DNA of 43,050 nucleotides, from NCBI GenBank assembly GCA_030448185.1, contig JAUJNL010000045.1:1-43050 (forward strand). The letters run 5' to 3'. Both the position numbers and the translations under genes were made by a program. The notes under the pieces were generated by a model that saw nothing but the letters and a program-made list of their open reading frames with translations, ran no database searches and was not told where the DNA came from. Below are positions 36,089 to 42,940 of the stretch, one piece after another (the first letter of the stretch is position 1; the number at the start of each line of letters is the position of its first letter). The DNA comes from Cytophagales bacterium (GTDB lineage Bacteria; Bacteroidota; Bacteroidia; Cytophagales; 172606-1).

Positions 36089-36526
36089 CTATTTTAATTC
36101 ACCAACTGTTACAACAACTATTTCGCTCACTGCTTTGAGTCTATTATCGTTAGTCAAAAAATAATCGGCTCCGGCTTCAATCGAAGTGGCAAGTTGAATT
36201 GCATCAGGTGTCCTGAAGTTATATTGTGCTCTTAGGCGTGCCGCAATTTCAGAAGTTGCAGATGTTACATCAAAAACTTCAATGCCTGGTGCCTTTGTCA
36301 ATATATTTCGATATTGTTCGGCAATATCATTTTTGCCTTCTCTGAAAGGCTTTACCAAAACTTCAAGAAGTGTTATAGAAGAAGTAATAAAAGAAAAACC
36401 ACCTTTGTCGTTGGAGTCAAAAAGTTTTGTGAGAAGGTCTTGATACTCGCTATGGCCTTCAATAAAATATATGAGGGGAGCAGTGTCCAAAAAAACAACT
36501 TTTGAGGAGAAATCTTGAATTACCAT
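36089..36526 (-). CDS. PIN-domain (VapC-like) toxin
   Basis: A 145-residue PIN RNase. Acidic residues are the Asp in VVFLDTAPLIYFIEGH, the Glu in LLEVLVKPF, the Asp in RTPDAIQLATSIEAG and the Asp in FLTNDNRLKAV, a complete PIN set. It is the same subfamily as the toxin at 12347. The ATG overlaps the end of the antitoxin frame by seven bases (ATGGTAA), implying translational coupling. The pair lies inside the RAYT relic in the opposite direction and is AT-rich, pointing to recent arrival. Confidence 0.88.
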   Translation of the reverse strand: MVIQDFSSKVVFLDTAPLIYFIEGHSEYQDLLTKLFDSNDKGGFSFITSSITLLEVLVKPFREGKNDIAEQYRNILTKAPGIEVFDVTSATSEIAARLRAQYNFRTPDAIQLATSIEAGADYFLTNDNRLKAVSEIVVVTVGELK

Positions 36527-36726
36527 TGTCTTTCTCCGTCGATGTAGTTATTAATGTCATTAGTATTTTTCCAAAGCTCACTGCCTAAACCAGAAAGGGA
36601 GGTCAGACGTAATGAGGTACTTTTTGCTACTTCTTTTTTTCTAAGCAAGGCTACAAGTCGTTGAAGAAGATTAAGCTGATATTCCTTGTCAAGTTGTTTT
36701 ACTTGAGAAAGAATGTAGTTTATGTT
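36520..36726 (-). CDS. VapB-like antitoxin frame without a normal start codon
   Basis: A 68-codon frame ending at 36520: YILSQVKQLDKEYQLNLLQR, then LVALLRKK, then SGLGSELWKNTNDINNYIDG and ERQW. It has the size and position of the antitoxin at 12157 and a similar C-terminus. The first family-like residues would be NINYILSQ, but the codon before is TTA and the next ATG upstream is followed at once by TAA. No ATG, GTG or TTG opens the frame, so translation would need ATA or ATT, or the start has been lost by mutation. Coding is supported by composition and by coupling to the toxin. Confidence 0.6.
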   Translation of the reverse strand, partial: NINYILSQVKQLDKEYQLNLLQRLVALLRKKEVAKSTSLRLTSLSGLGSELWKNTNDINNYIDGERQW

Positions 36727-36771
36727 TAAATAAGTTTACATAAATAATAAAAAATAAATTTAATAAAAAGG

Positions 36772-36998
36772 TTTGAATTTGCCGCCAGAAGCCATGTCCG
36801 CAATACGCAGTACCAGCTCTGGACACACGAGAACCACGCGGTAGAACTGCATACGCCTCACTTCGTAAACCAAAAGCTTACTTATCTGCACGAAAATCCG
36901 GTAAGAAGCGGCTGGGTTGCCCATCGGAAGACTATGTATACTCCAGTGCCCGCAATTATGCCGGACTAAGTAATTATTTGGAAATTGATTTGATTTAA
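36772..36998 (+). pseudogene. RAYT relic, C-terminal fragment
   Basis: The plus strand reads FEFAARSHVRNTQYQLWTHE, then NHAVELHTPHFVNQKLTYLH, then ENPVRSGWV. After a one-base shift near 36925 it continues with EDYVYSSARNYAGLSNYLEI and DLI, then a stop. This is the family's end: the QxWxxxNHxxEL and Y-x-H-x-N-P-V-x-x-G motifs and the YSSAxNYAG tail. It is the missing half of the fragment at 35879-36065; the vapBC pair (36089-36726) lies between them. Confidence 0.8.
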
Positions 36999-37004
36999 CT
37001 TTTC

Positions 37005-37022
37005 GCCAGTCTGAAGACTATA
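37005..37022 (-). repeat. half two-hairpin repeat, 3' side of the RAYT relic
   Basis: GCCAGTCTGAAGACTATA keeps the AGTCT/AGACT core of hairpin 2, and the minus strand reads ...AGACTGGCGAAAAG. The other hairpin is lost. With the copies at 35714 and 35801 it brackets the transposase relic, as REPs bracket RAYT genes elsewhere. Confidence 0.6.
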
Positions 37023-37063
37023 CCGAACTAAGGATTGATTATACAGTAAATGCTGATAAAACG

Positions 37064-37098
37064 GAAAAGTGCCCTATTTCACAGATAAGGCACTTTTC
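37064..37098 (-). terminator. terminator after the orphan gene
   Basis: A perfect 10-bp stem, GAAAAGTGCC/GGCACTTTTC, with a 15-base loop, about 30 bases after the minus-strand stop at 37127. A T-rich tail follows on the minus strand. Confidence 0.7.
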
Positions 37099-37514
37099 AA
37101 TAAAAACAAATAATCTGTAATACTAACTAAATATTAAATTCAAAGTCCCAGACGTGATATAGATTACTTTCATCGAAGGGCCCATCATTAGCAACATAGC
37201 CTTGATATGCAGTCACAATAATGCGCATAATTTCAAAAGTCATTTCTTTTTCTGAGTAAGAAAAGGTCAAACATAGAATGTCTTCTACCCCCTTTGATTT
37301 TAGAAACAAGTTTTCTGCCTCACTATTAACAGACCATTTTCCCTCTGCTTTTTCCAATCGGCTTATCTCCCAATAGTAATTTTTCCGATGGATTCGCACA
37401 CATAAATCCCATGTGGGATAACTTTTTACTGAATCATATAGATGGGATAGAGATGAATTTTGCAAAATAGCACAAATAGCCTCATTACTTGCTTGCTTAG
37501 GTATAAGTATGAAT

Positions 37515-38531
37515 AGACTTGCTGTAAGTTGAGACTCAAAGGTTTAACAGATAAAAGTTCCAAAGGGCAGCGCAAACGCCAATAATTTGATTGATGATTT
37601 TCCTCGACTTAATCCGGCTCCGATGTTCCAGAATTCGATAACGCTTCATGCCTCCAATGGCGTGTTCGACATAAATGCGTTCTTGCCCAGCTTGCTTATT
37701 GTGCTCTTTTTGTTGCGCGGTTAACTCATTGCAGACGCCTTTAGGTGTTCGCTTCTTCTTGATAGGAATACAGAGCTGTTCACACTGATATAGGTCGGCA
37801 AATCCTTGAAAACCTAAATCTAAGCGTACTTTTACTCGGGTAAACCAGTCTTGATCGGGTGGAAATTCGGCTTGTAACAGGCTGTAGTCAGGTTGCTTGC
37901 CTTTGTAAGACTGGCTAATATAGAGTATCTGCTTGTTTTTAGTGCTAATGATTAACTCTTTATGGGTAGGTCGCTTTTTTCGGAATACTGCTCCTTTTGC
38001 GCCTCCTGGTTCTTGGGACGCTGCGTAGCCTGTTCACTTACATCCACGATAATCTCCTTTTCCTCCTGTAGATACGCCTTAAATTCGGCAGCATCCTTAA
38101 AATTACGTCTGGGCATTGCCCCTTCTCTTTCTAACGTGTAAGTGAGCAACTGCAGGTATTTCTCAAAATTGCGTTGGGCATTCGAGCCATCCGTACCGAT
38201 TAACAAACCTAAATTATCCTAGCACAAGCCGTTCTTAAGCTGGAACAAGACCAGAAACAGGCAGTCCGCGTAGGTAGGCAGCAGTAAGTCTACTTCGGTT
38301 CGCGCCGCTAAGGTACTCAAAGACACTCCTTGAAAAACTCATACGTCTCGCCAAAATACTTCACCAGACGATGAAACTGTTGTTCACTCAAACCGGTACT
38401 CGACTTCCACTGTCGTTCGTTCCGAATCTGCTGATAACTAAGCATCCGCTTTTTAGAAGCTAAATTACGGCTCTATTCCTAATTTTACCCCTTGTTTTGT
38501 AACTCCTTCTAAATCAACTTGCAGCAAGTCT
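37515..38531 (-). mobile_element. IS5-family (ISL2-like) insertion sequence with target duplication
   Basis: 1,017 bp with 18-bp terminal inverted repeats differing at one base (AGACTTGCTGTAAGTTGA at 37515-37532; complement of AGACTTGCTGCAAGTTGA at 38514-38531). They are flanked by AAT at 37512-37514 and 38532-38534. A 3-bp target duplication fits the ISL2 group of IS5. It carries a broken DDE transposase. Confidence 0.85.
37545..38443 (-). pseudogene. IS5-family transposase (DDE_Tnp_4 type), broken
   Basis: The start MLSYQQIRNERQWKSSTGLS is followed by EQQFHRLVKYFGETYEFF. Frameshifts near 38330 and 37985 and a TAG near 38218 interrupt LAARTEVDLLLPTYADCLFL, then NFKDAAEFKAYLQEEKE, then IIVDVSEQATQRPKNQEAQK (first Asp) and EQYSEK. 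The rest continues in another frame: KELIISTKNKQILYISQSYK, VRLDLGFQGFADLY (second Asp), EHNKQAGQERIYVEHAIGGM with the final Glu in VEHAIG, and KRYRILEHRSR. The 37985 shift is one missing A in an A-run. The enzyme is dead as read. Confidence 0.8.
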
Positions 38532-38606
38532 AATACATCTTCCATAAAACTTTACTTTAGAATATCCAAAAGAGTATTCCTTTCACTCTTGTCAGCACCA
38601 AAGTTA

Positions 38607-38703
38607 GGCGTAGTTTGTAAACTACGCCTGAGCGAAAGCCAGTCTTCAGACTGGCGCAACTAAACTAAACCGCCTTTCCAATAACTACTCACCACTTATA
38701 CCG
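38607..38703 (+). repeat. two-hairpin repeat plus duplicated TonB-receptor tail (left copy)
   Basis: Hairpin 1 has a GGCGTAGTTT stem (38607-38628), linker TGAGCGAAA, and hairpin 2 is GCCAGTCTTCAGACTGGC (38638-38655). Then come about 48 bases resembling the 3' end of the TonB receptor gene; on the minus strand they read V-R-Y-K-W-stop directly after the antitoxin stop codon. It is an imperfect direct repeat of 39497-39592, and the two copies bracket higBA. Confidence 0.8.
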
Positions 38704-38709
38704 GACCCG

Positions 38710-39015
38710 TTACAGTTTTACCGAAACTTCTAAAGTGTCACCAAAACCGAGTTCAATGATTTTTTGAAGTGTCGAAATGCGGGCTTCTTTAATATTGTTT
38801 TCAATTTTAGAAATGTAGGATTTTGTCGTTCCTACTTTTTCAGCGAGTTGTTCCTGTGTCATACCTTTTTCAATCCGCGCATTGTAGATCAGAGCACCAA
38901 TTTTGAAGTTCTCGTAACCGGCTTCAAGTTCATCCCGCTCTTTTGTTCCACGCTTTCCGTAGTTTTTTTCTTTAAATTCTTCAAGAGTTATTAAATTTTT
39001 ATTTCTCGTTTTCAT
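38710..39015 (-). CDS. higA: HigA-like antitoxin, XRE-family helix-turn-helix
   Basis: A 101-residue DNA-binding antitoxin. The helix-turn-helix is at about residues 52-72: MTQEQLAEKVGTTKSYISKI then ENN. The N-terminal 40 residues are charged (KNLITLEEFKEKNYGKRGTK) and probably contact the toxin. It is second in a toxin-first pair, the order typical of higBA, and overlaps the toxin gene by 17 bases. It would repress its own operon. The final CTG-TAA is followed, in frame, by the duplicated receptor tail, marking the exact cassette edge. AT-rich compared with the TonB gene. Confidence 0.9.
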   Translation of the reverse strand: MKTRNKNLITLEEFKEKNYGKRGTKERDELEAGYENFKIGALIYNARIEKGMTQEQLAEKVGTTKSYISKIENNIKEARISTLQKIIELGFGDTLEVSVKL

Positions 39016-39346
39016 ATTCTGCTTTTATTTTAAGTGCTAATTCAATTTCTCTTTTTGGTGTCTTTTGAGTTTTCTTTTGGAAGCCGTTCGCCAAAATGAC
39101 TAATTTTCCTTGGTCAAAAAAACAGAAAATGCGGAATATGTCATTCCCCGATTGAACTCTGATTTCATATAGTCCGTCCGTGTTCTCAATATGTTTAAGA
39201 TAGGTTTCAGGAACTCTTTGCAGGTCTTCGATCAAATCAAACGTCCAAACGATTTTGGCTTTTACTTTTTTGGTTTGTTTGTCAAAGAAGGTCTGGAAGT
39301 AATCCCTAAAAAAGGTAATCTTTCTATACTTCTGTTTTTTGTCCAC
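38999..39346 (-). CDS. higB: HigB/RelE-ParE-superfamily toxin
   Basis: A 115-residue toxin of the phage-Gp49/HigB type, which cleaves mRNA at the ribosome. Key text is KAKIVWTFDLIEDLQRVPET, GLYEIRVQSGNDIFRIFCFF, DQGKLVILANGFQKKTQKTP and the closing REIELALKIKAEYE, all standard for the family (L-x-x-G-L-x-E-x-R, R-x-F-x-F, N-G-F-x-K-K-x-x-x-T-P). The start is the GTG at 39346 (VDKKQKYRKITF): a TATCTTTG promoter box at 39351-39358 leaves just four bases before it, so the open frame further upstream to 39385 is not used. It is cotranscribed with higA. Confidence 0.9.
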   Translation of the reverse strand: MDKKQKYRKITFFRDYFQTFFDKQTKKVKAKIVWTFDLIEDLQRVPETYLKHIENTDGLYEIRVQSGNDIFRIFCFFDQGKLVILANGFQKKTQKTPKREIELALKIKAEYENEK

Positions 39347-39350
39347 AAAA

Positions 39351-39358
39351 CAAAGATA
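39351..39358 (-). promoter_or_regulatory. higBA promoter -7 element, leaderless layout
   Basis: The minus strand reads TATCTTTG, then TTTT, then the GTG start. The spacing is the same as at murF-alr. Confidence 0.55.
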
Positions 39359-39496
39359 TAAAAGTTTCTCTAAAGTGAAACACAAGGCTCCTGAAAAATA
39401 GCCTGCTTAGGTGTGTGAGCTGATTTACCGGAATCACATATAACGTTGAACGGCTTTGTGCAGGTGGGGAAATAGTATTCCGTTTGCACCACGTTA

Positions 39497-39592
39497 GGCG
39501 TAGTTTGTAAACTACGCCTGAGCGAAAGCCAGTCTTCAGACTGGCGAAACGACCCTAAACTACTTTCCAACAACCACTCACCACTTATACCG
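39497..39592 (+). repeat. two-hairpin repeat at the 3' end of the TonB receptor gene (right copy)
   Basis: The 49 bases of hairpins and linker are identical to those at 38607-38655. They are followed by the last codons of the receptor gene (V-R-Y-K-W-stop on the minus strand). A further inverted pair, TAACGT (39441-39446) and ACGTTA (39491-39496), lies on the higBA side. Confidence 0.8.
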
Positions 39593-41908
39593 CACACTGG
39601 CGCCGCCGAAGTAGTTGCGGTCGGGTGCCGGGTTATAGAACCGATTGCCGAAGGCATTAATGTCGTTGCCCAGGCTGTACTGTTCATTTAACGCATTGTC
39701 AACCCCGGCATAGAGTTCCGCTTCCACTCTTCCCAGCGTCCGGCGGTAGCCCAGGCGGCCACCCAGCAGGGCATAATCGTTGGCGTATTCCGTATTGGCG
39801 TCGTTGAGCGGCATAAAATCAACGAAGTTGAAGGTTATATTGGCAAAGAATCCGGGTCTGGTTGCCGCATCAATACCAAGTACGGCCACGTGGGGCGCAA
39901 TTCCGGCTACTTTTTTGCCCGAAAAATCAACCTCTTCCTGCTGGTAGTTGCGGTAGCGGTACCCATTGTAGGTGTAGCTACCCGTTAACCGGAAGGTTTG
40001 CAGCCAGGTGGAGGCGTTTGACAAATCATTTTGCCGGATCAAGTCAAACGTGGCCGTTAGCTCCAGGCCATTCTGGGCAGTTTTACCCGCATTCACAAAG
40101 TACTCGGCGCCACTCTCGGTAGAGCGGCGTACGATGGTTTCGCGCAGTTGCAGTGAATAGCCCGTCAGATCGAAACCCAGCCGGTTTTGCCATAGGTTAC
40201 CCCGGAAGCCCACTTCGTAGTTCGTTCCCTTCTCGGGAGCCAGGGCAGTATTAAAGGTTCCTTCCGAAGGCCGTACTTCCGCAATGGAGGGCGGTGAAAA
40301 ACCATAGCTAATGCTTCCGTAAGCGGCCAGTTGCGTACCTATTTTTTTGAGCAAAGCGATCCTGGGTATCACTACCGGGGTAAAACGGCGGTTTTGGTAA
40401 GTAGCAGGGACCTCGGAAAGCCGGATGAAACCATAGCGGAGCCGGTTCAGACTGGCCCCGGCCGTAAGCGAAAAGCCGTAAGGCAAATCGGCTTCCGCCT
40501 GTCCAAAGAGCAGATATTGTTCGGAGGTAATTTCATCGTCGTATTGCAGGGTATCCCGCTGGCCGCCCCGGTTGCCGTAATTCTGCCCATCCGTGAAACC
40601 CCGCTGGTACTCTCCCCCGGCCACCAGTCGAATGGTTCGCTGGCCGGCGGGAATGGAATAACTGAAACGGGTCCGTCCGCCAAATCCCTGTTCGGTCCGC
40701 TGTTCGTAATTGGTAATGAAGGGATTGGCAAATTCATTCAGGCTCCCGTAAAGCGAAGTTACATTCTCCAACCGGTCATTCCAGTGGTATTGCTGCGAAA
40801 CGCCGAGGGAAAAGTACTTTTGGTAGATAGCCGTTTGCTGTTCCACGGCGCCGGGGGCAACGCGGGTAGCCTGCCGGGCCCAGCGGGGATTTTGTCTAAA
40901 TTGCCCAATCGTAAGCCCGCCGGGAGTCTGGTAAAAAAGGTCAGAATAGAGCCCCTGAACCGAAATGGTCCGCTTTTCGTCCACGAAATACTGACTTCTC
41001 AGGTGCAGGGCATTTCTTCGCATCTGGCTTTGTTCCCGGTACCCATCGGATTGCTGGCGGGAGTAGGAGAGGAGTATATTGGTCTTATCGGAACCGGACT
41101 GAACCTGCACGTTTTCCCTTTCCAATCCATACGAGCCCCGCTGGATACTGGCCGCTACGCTGCTTTCGCCGGTGGGTGCCACCGGACTATACAGCAATAT
41201 AGCGCCTCCGGTACCCGCGCCGTAGATACTGCCCGCCGGGCCTTTGATCACTTCCAGTCGTCCGATATGACTAAAATCGAGGGCGTTAAGCGGAGTCGTG
41301 CCTCCCGCATCCGTAAAAGGAATGTCGTTCCAGTACGCTTTCACGTTCCGGACCAGGTAGGGCGACCGGATGCTGCTTCCCCGGATATTGAGCCGGTAAC
41401 TACCCGGAGACCGTTCCTCCATGCGTACGCCGGGCAGCGTATTGAGGGCCGGAACCAGAGATGTATTACTAAATCGCTGCAAATCCCGCGAACTCAGAAA
41501 GCCCACCGAGGCCGGTGTTTCCAGCAGTTTCCGGTCCGATTCCAGTCCTGTCACTACCACTTCGCCTAACTGTTCATAAGAGGGTTCCAGGTAGACAGTG
41601 GCGCCATTAGATAGTTCTCCCGGCGTAATGGTCTTGGGAATATAGCCAAGTTGGTAAATAGTTAAGCGGGATAAACGGTCCGCTTCGATTTGAAAATTGC
41701 CCTGCTCATCCGTGAAAGGTCGGGCCGGGGAGGTAACTTCTCCACGGGTTTCGCGGTAATAAGCTCCCGCAACCGGCTCCCGGGTAAGGGCATTGGCAAC
41801 TTTCCCGGAGATGGGTATAGTCAGTACTTTTTGGTTAATTTCCTGGGCAAATGCCCAGGAAAATAGCAGGCAAATACAGGACAACGAGGTAACTATCCGT
41901 AAGGTCAT
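39578..41908 (-). CDS. TonB-dependent outer-membrane receptor (FecA/siderophore-like)
   Basis: A 776-residue receptor. The signal peptide is MTLRIVTSLSCICLLFSWAF (cut after FAQ). A carboxypeptidase-regulatory-like beta domain lies at about 30-108 (VTxxxxP-type TDEQGNFQIEADRLSRLTIY). The TonB-interacting stretch and plug follow at about 112-235: VVVTGLESDRKLLETPASVG, then IKGPAGSIYGAGTGGAILL. A 22-strand barrel runs to the C-terminal W in SVRYKW. The plug (RGSSIRSPYLVRNVKAYWND, a FecA-like feature) hints at an iron chelate, but there is no partner gene to prove it. The start at 41908 is chosen because it opens the signal peptide; the frame extends 17 codons upstream without family support. Confidence 0.92.
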   Translation of the reverse strand: MTLRIVTSLSCICLLFSWAFAQEINQKVLTIPISGKVANALTREPVAGAYYRETRGEVTSPARPFTDEQGNFQIEADRLSRLTIYQLGYIPKTITPGELSNGATVYLEPSYEQLGEVVVTGLESDRKLLETPASVGFLSSRDLQRFSNTSLVPALNTLPGVRMEERSPGSYRLNIRGSSIRSPYLVRNVKAYWNDIPFTDAGGTTPLNALDFSHIGRLEVIKGPAGSIYGAGTGGAILLYSPVAPTGESSVAASIQRGSYGLERENVQVQSGSDKTNILLSYSRQQSDGYREQSQMRRNALHLRSQYFVDEKRTISVQGLYSDLFYQTPGGLTIGQFRQNPRWARQATRVAPGAVEQQTAIYQKYFSLGVSQQYHWNDRLENVTSLYGSLNEFANPFITNYEQRTEQGFGGRTRFSYSIPAGQRTIRLVAGGEYQRGFTDGQNYGNRGGQRDTLQYDDEITSEQYLLFGQAEADLPYGFSLTAGASLNRLRYGFIRLSEVPATYQNRRFTPVVIPRIALLKKIGTQLAAYGSISYGFSPPSIAEVRPSEGTFNTALAPEKGTNYEVGFRGNLWQNRLGFDLTGYSLQLRETIVRRSTESGAEYFVNAGKTAQNGLELTATFDLIRQNDLSNASTWLQTFRLTGSYTYNGYRYRNYQQEEVDFSGKKVAGIAPHVAVLGIDAATRPGFFANITFNFVDFMPLNDANTEYANDYALLGGRLGYRRTLGRVEAELYAGVDNALNEQYSLGNDINAFGNRFYNPAPDRNYFGGASVRYKW

Positions 41909-42338
41909 AAGTGAGAAAAGGCAAGTGGCAGTAGTACAAACCGGCAATGGACCGGACAAACAATTTTATCCCTATTTCATCAAAAATGGGTAGTATTTTC
42001 TGAAGAAAAATCGTTACATTAGTATAGAATGGAACGGTAATTGTTCTTGATTCATCAGGTTTAAGGTTAAAATTCACTCAGGGTGTTAAGGAAGCGGCTT
42101 CGTTGAAAAACCCCGCTCCTTAACACCTTGTTTCATATGAATTCTTTTCATGTGTGTGTTAAACAGGAAGCTTTTTACGTAAATACCTTTAAAATTAAGT
42201 CCCAAGGACTACCTATAGACCAGTAGCTATACGTATTCGATTAGAAATGGTATTGTTTGCCTTTGTCCTTTTGAAAGTAATCCTATCGTCTCAAAAGTTA
42301 ATTACTCGCTGGAGGCAAGCGACAGTAAACCTATTAGC
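41909..42338. other. intergenic region with one strong hairpin
   Basis: There is no gene here. A stable hairpin pairs GGTGTTAAGGAAGCGG (42082-42097) with CCGCTCCTTAACACC (42113-42127), one bulged base, about 175 bases upstream of the TonB receptor start. No T-run follows on either strand, so it is not an obvious terminator. It could be a regulatory leader structure for the receptor or a stray palindromic repeat. Confidence 0.45.
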
Positions 42339-42749
42339 TCAGTCTTTCCGGGAAATTAACTTGGTGTGAATGGCAATCAGGTCAAAGTCCGAATCATTAT
42401 TGACTACTGGATAGCCAAAATGAATCCCATAAAAAGCAATCAGGCAATCGTTGGCTTTCCGAATGGTGATGCCCTTTTTGCGCAGGGCTCTATACATTTC
42501 AGCTGCACCAACGGCAGCATCTCCGTGCGGAAGGGTAAGCATCAAGAAGCCTCCCAATGCATTTCGGACCCGGGCATACTGGCCATCATCCTGAATCCCT
42601 TGCAGGACTTCCTGGACAATGGTAGGCGTAAGTAGAACGGGCTTGTCATGGTCTAAGTAGTCATATAACAAGGCCCTGCCCGGCGTCAGGTGTCCATTCA
42701 AATATTCTATCCAAACGGTTGTATCGAAAATAAGTGGAGTGGCAGCCAT
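42339..42749 (-). CDS. vapC: VapC-type PIN-domain toxin
   Basis: A 136-residue PIN RNase. Catalytic acids are the Asp in LIFDTTVWIEYLNG, the Glu in PTIVQEVLQGI, the Asp in RKANDCLIAFYGIH and the Asp in VNNDSDFDLIA. The W-I-E-Y-L-N-G context is that of classical VapC, unlike the other two PIN toxins here (F-DTAP-IY). Its start codon directly abuts the end of the antitoxin frame (one-base overlap at 42749). The pair is probably self-regulated and targets tRNA or rRNA, as VapCs do. Confidence 0.92.
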   Translation of the reverse strand: MAATPLIFDTTVWIEYLNGHLTPGRALLYDYLDHDKPVLLTPTIVQEVLQGIQDDGQYARVRNALGGFLMLTLPHGDAAVGAAEMYRALRKKGITIRKANDCLIAFYGIHFGYPVVNNDSDFDLIAIHTKLISRKD

Positions 42750-42940
42750 TACACTTTGCGCATCTGTTCAATATCTCCTTCCCACGCTACTTTGCCAGCC
42801 AGGGCCAGCATATCTTTTCGCTTTAAATATTTAACGTAAAAGTCCAGGGCTCGATTGACCACTTCTTTATTGGTTTTCAACTTGCTTAGCCGGTGTGCCT
42901 CCCGAAGCAGGTTATCGTCGAGGTCTATATTAGTTCTCAT
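42749..42940 (-). CDS. vapB: VapB-family (ribbon-helix-helix) antitoxin
   Basis: A 63-residue antitoxin from the ATG at 42940: MRTNIDLDDNLLREAHRLSK then LKTNKEVVNRALDFYVKYLK. The RTNIDLDD strand and TNKEVVNRAL helix form the ribbon-helix-helix DNA-binding fold of the VapB (DUF2191) group. The C-terminal WEGDIEQMRKV should wrap the toxin. A TATTTTTG box three bases before the ATG rules out the longer frame. The closing codon overlaps vapC. Confidence 0.9.
   Translation of the reverse strand: MRTNIDLDDNLLREAHRLSKLKTNKEVVNRALDFYVKYLKRKDMLALAGKVAWEGDIEQMRKV

Larger units (their letters stand above)
37127..38545 (-). pseudogene. orphan hypothetical gene, split after five codons by an IS5-type element
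   Basis: The main part (37127-37514) gives FILIPKQASNEAICAILQNS, then LSHLYDSVKSYPTWDLCVRI, then SRLEKAEGKWSVNSEAENLF and ending NLYHVWDFEFNI. It has no start of its own except a weak TTG. On the other side of the insertion, ATG 38545 reads MEDV and then enters the element. Removing the element and one AAT target copy joins the two into a clean 132-codon frame (399 bases with stop). No family is recognised; the compact, acidic, aromatic-rich make-up is seen in many small cytoplasmic or immunity-type proteins, but that is a guess. Confidence 0.7.

Noticed and set aside
37965..38000. A programmed frameshift in the IS5-type transposase at an A-run
   Set aside because: The codon phase does not fit an A-AAA-AAG slip site and the gene has other breaks, so a plain deletion is simpler.
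16316..39545. The paired hairpins as a CRISPR array
   Set aside because: Units are dispersed rather than tandem, there is no regular spacer, and no cas gene is visible.
38607..39592. The direct repeats around higBA as ordinary IS target duplications
   Set aside because: They are far too long (about 96 bases), imperfect, and contain coding sequence; no transposase lies between them.
40331..41569. A 412-codon open frame on the plus strand
   Set aside because: It is the antisense shadow of the TonB receptor; its composition (many Arg, Gly, Pro, His) is that of a reversed coding strand and it matches no family.
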